From contig NZ_ATUP01000002.1 in the NCBI RefSeq assembly GCF_000420265.1, positions 126,501 to 190,500 of the forward strand: a stretch of 64,000 nucleotides of DNA. Reading direction: 5' to 3'. Origin of the DNA: Oceanicaulis alexandrii DSM 11625. GTDB lineage: Bacteria; Pseudomonadota; Alphaproteobacteria; Caulobacterales; Maricaulaceae. How positions within the stretch are numbered: position 1 is the stretch's first letter; the number at the start of each line of letters is the position of its first letter. Positions 63,040 through 64,000 of the stretch are shown here, piece by piece. The position numbers and the translations under genes are program-made. The notes beneath the pieces are model-generated. The model was given only the letters and a program-made list of their open reading frames with translations. It made no database searches and was not told where the DNA came from.

Positions 63040-63489
63040 ATGATCCTTTACGGACTTTTGGCGCTGGCGGCCCTGGCGATCGTGTTCCTCGTGGTGATGA
63101 CGCGCCTGCCGTCGAAAGATGCGGCGCGGCTGCTGCGTTGGGTTCTGGGAATTGGTGGTGTTGTGCTGGGGGCCTTGCTGACCGTGCGCGGCCTGGCGGT
63201 GGCGGGCGTGCCGCTGATCGGGGCGTCCCTGGGCTTTCTGGGCGTCGCCATGCGCGGCGGGAAGCCGGGCCAGGGCGGTGGCGATGGCAACACAGGCTCC
63301 GCGCCTTCGCGAACTGGCATGAGTATGGAGGAGGCGCGCGCCATTCTGGGTGTTGGCCCCGACGCGGATGAAGCCGAAATCCGCAAGGCGCACCGCGCCA
63401 TGATGAAGAAGGTCCATCCCGATCAGGGCGGTACAGATGCGCTCGCCGCCAAGGTCCAGCAAGCGCGCGACGTTCTGTTGGACGATTAA
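63040..63489 (+). CDS. J-domain membrane protein
   Basis: A 149-residue protein with two N-terminal hydrophobic segments (about 2-20 and 33-70), a Gly-rich linker (GGKPGQGGGDGN) and a C-terminal J-domain. The J-domain has EEARAILGVGPDADEAEIRK, then HRAMMKKVHPDQGGTD with the essential HPD. This is the TIM14/DjlA-like layout, in which a membrane anchor brings DnaK to a membrane client. GAGGA precedes the ATG at 63040. It is 20 bases after mipZ, so probably cotranscribed, and overlaps the convergent SPOR gene by four bases. Confidence 0.88.
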   Translation: MILYGLLALAALAIVFLVVMTRLPSKDAARLLRWVLGIGGVVLGALLTVRGLAVAGVPLIGASLGFLGVAMRGGKPGQGGGDGNTGSAPSRTGMSMEEARAILGVGPDADEAEIRKAHRAMMKKVHPDQGGTDALAAKVQQARDVLLDD

Positions 63490-64000
63490 GCGGCCGGGGG
63501 GACGGCGAAACAGGATTCCCCGCTCGCTTCCAGGCGCTGGCAGATGGATTGCGCGCGAGAGCCGTCAAGGCCGGCATAGCGCGCCCGCCAGAGCTGGCGG
63601 CCATTGCGCTGCATCGGCTCCACACGCGCTTGCGCATCGCCCAGCAAGGTATGCAGTCCCATCATCGCAACGCTTTCAAGGCGAGCGGAGGCGGCGGCTT
63701 GTGACGTGTAGGCGCCAACTTGCACAGCCCAGCCTGAAGGCGTTTCAGGCGCGCTGAAGGTGCGCAGACCGTCGAGCGGCTCAAGCTCGACCCGCGCCGC
63801 CGGGACGCCAGGCGCGGAGCCCTGCGCCGTCTGGGCGGGTAGCGTGGTGAGTTCGGCCGTCAGAATTTCCTGCTCCCGCACGGGGTTGAGCCGCGGCATG
63901 TTCAACGCCGCCAGCATCCGGCTCTCAGAGCGGGCGTTGATAGCGGAATACGCGGCTTCGATCAGCTCGCGCGCATGGGCGTCGCGCACAGAGGCGGAGG
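63486..64000 (-). CDS. SPOR-domain protein C-terminus, probably a D-alanyl-D-alanine carboxypeptidase (partial)
   Basis: The gene enters from the right edge; its 171 visible codons are the C-terminal part. The first residues SASVRDAHARELIEAAYSAI resemble the segment after the catalytic domain of S11 (DacA-like) D,D-carboxypeptidases in this group. A linker follows, then a SPOR domain (GWAVQVGAYTSQAAASARL, then GRQLWRARYAGLDGSRAQS). The catalytic SxxK is outside the window. The product probably trims peptidoglycan stem peptides near the septum, which fits the neighbouring mipZ. The carboxypeptidase part is inference; the SPOR domain is fairly clear. Confidence 0.72.
   Translation of the reverse strand, partial: SASVRDAHARELIEAAYSAINARSESRMLAALNMPRLNPVREQEILTAELTTLPAQTAQGSAPGVPAARVELEPLDGLRTFSAPETPSGWAVQVGAYTSQAAASARLESVAMMGLHTLLGDAQARVEPMQRNGRQLWRARYAGLDGSRAQSICQRLEASGESCFAVPPAA

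Overview
This 64 kb window comes from a GC-rich alphaproteobacterial chromosome. Gene content points to the Caulobacterales/Maricaulales neighbourhood: a MipZ division-site ATPase, an SpmX-type muramidase-fold polarity protein, and an HdaA regulator next to ppk/ppx. The lptF-lptG-lptD-surA-pdxA-rsmA gene order is also typical of alphaproteobacteria. No rRNA, insertion sequence, prophage or CRISPR array is visible. Only one segment, about 21.97-22.79 kb, departs clearly from the host base composition.

Layout. 0-3.5 kb: the end of gmk, a DUF2254 membrane protein and a lipoprotein S9 peptidase. 3.5-11.2 kb (minus strand): an outer-membrane biogenesis operon, lptF-lptG-lptD-surA, running into pdxA and rsmA. 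11.3-13.9 kb: pepA, holC, an I78-type inhibitor lipoprotein and a small unknown gene. 13.9-17.5 kb (minus): an acyl-CoA ligase with a structured leader and an ABC-F ATPase. 17.7-21.8 kb: a HExxH protein, ndk with a strong terminator, and an S41 peptidase divergent from a CadC-like membrane regulator. 21.97-22.77 kb: an AT-rich unknown gene. 22.8-26.3 kb (minus): arfB, an MFS transporter, purN and purM. 26.4-32.5 kb: DUF2066-hdaA-ppk-ppx and a two-helix K+ channel. 32.5-37.7 kb: pccA, then four DUF805-type membrane genes and a DUF1203 gene. 37.7-41.5 kb: lipB, an orphan FliN-domain gene, tRNA-Leu(GAG), mgtE and an exported Kelch protein. 41.5-43.5 kb: spmX. 43.5-58.3 kb: leucine/isovalerate catabolism genes (isovaleryl-CoA dehydrogenase, mccB, liuC, mccA, plus a dienoyl-CoA isomerase-like gene), interleaved with unrelated genes including a parDE toxin-antitoxin pair. 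58.3-64 kb: a cupin/JmjC-like protein, an acidic exported protein, DUF1489, panC, a SPOR-like lipoprotein, mipZ, a J-domain membrane protein and the end of a SPOR-domain protein, probably a D,D-carboxypeptidase.

How the genes work together. The Lpt/SurA block assembles the outer membrane. spmX, mipZ, the FliN-domain gene and hdaA belong to polarity, division, motility and replication control. The two biotin carboxylases (PccA, MccA), MccB, the dehydrogenase and the hydratases feed branched-chain amino acid carbon into central metabolism. HMG-CoA lyase and PccB lie outside the window. The observations most worth following are: the AT-rich unknown gene; the SpmX with an unusually long acidic linker and a candidate sigma-54 promoter; the ribosome-site-covering inverted repeat upstream of the acyl-CoA ligase; and the DUF805 array. 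All functional calls are read from sequence by eye without database searches.
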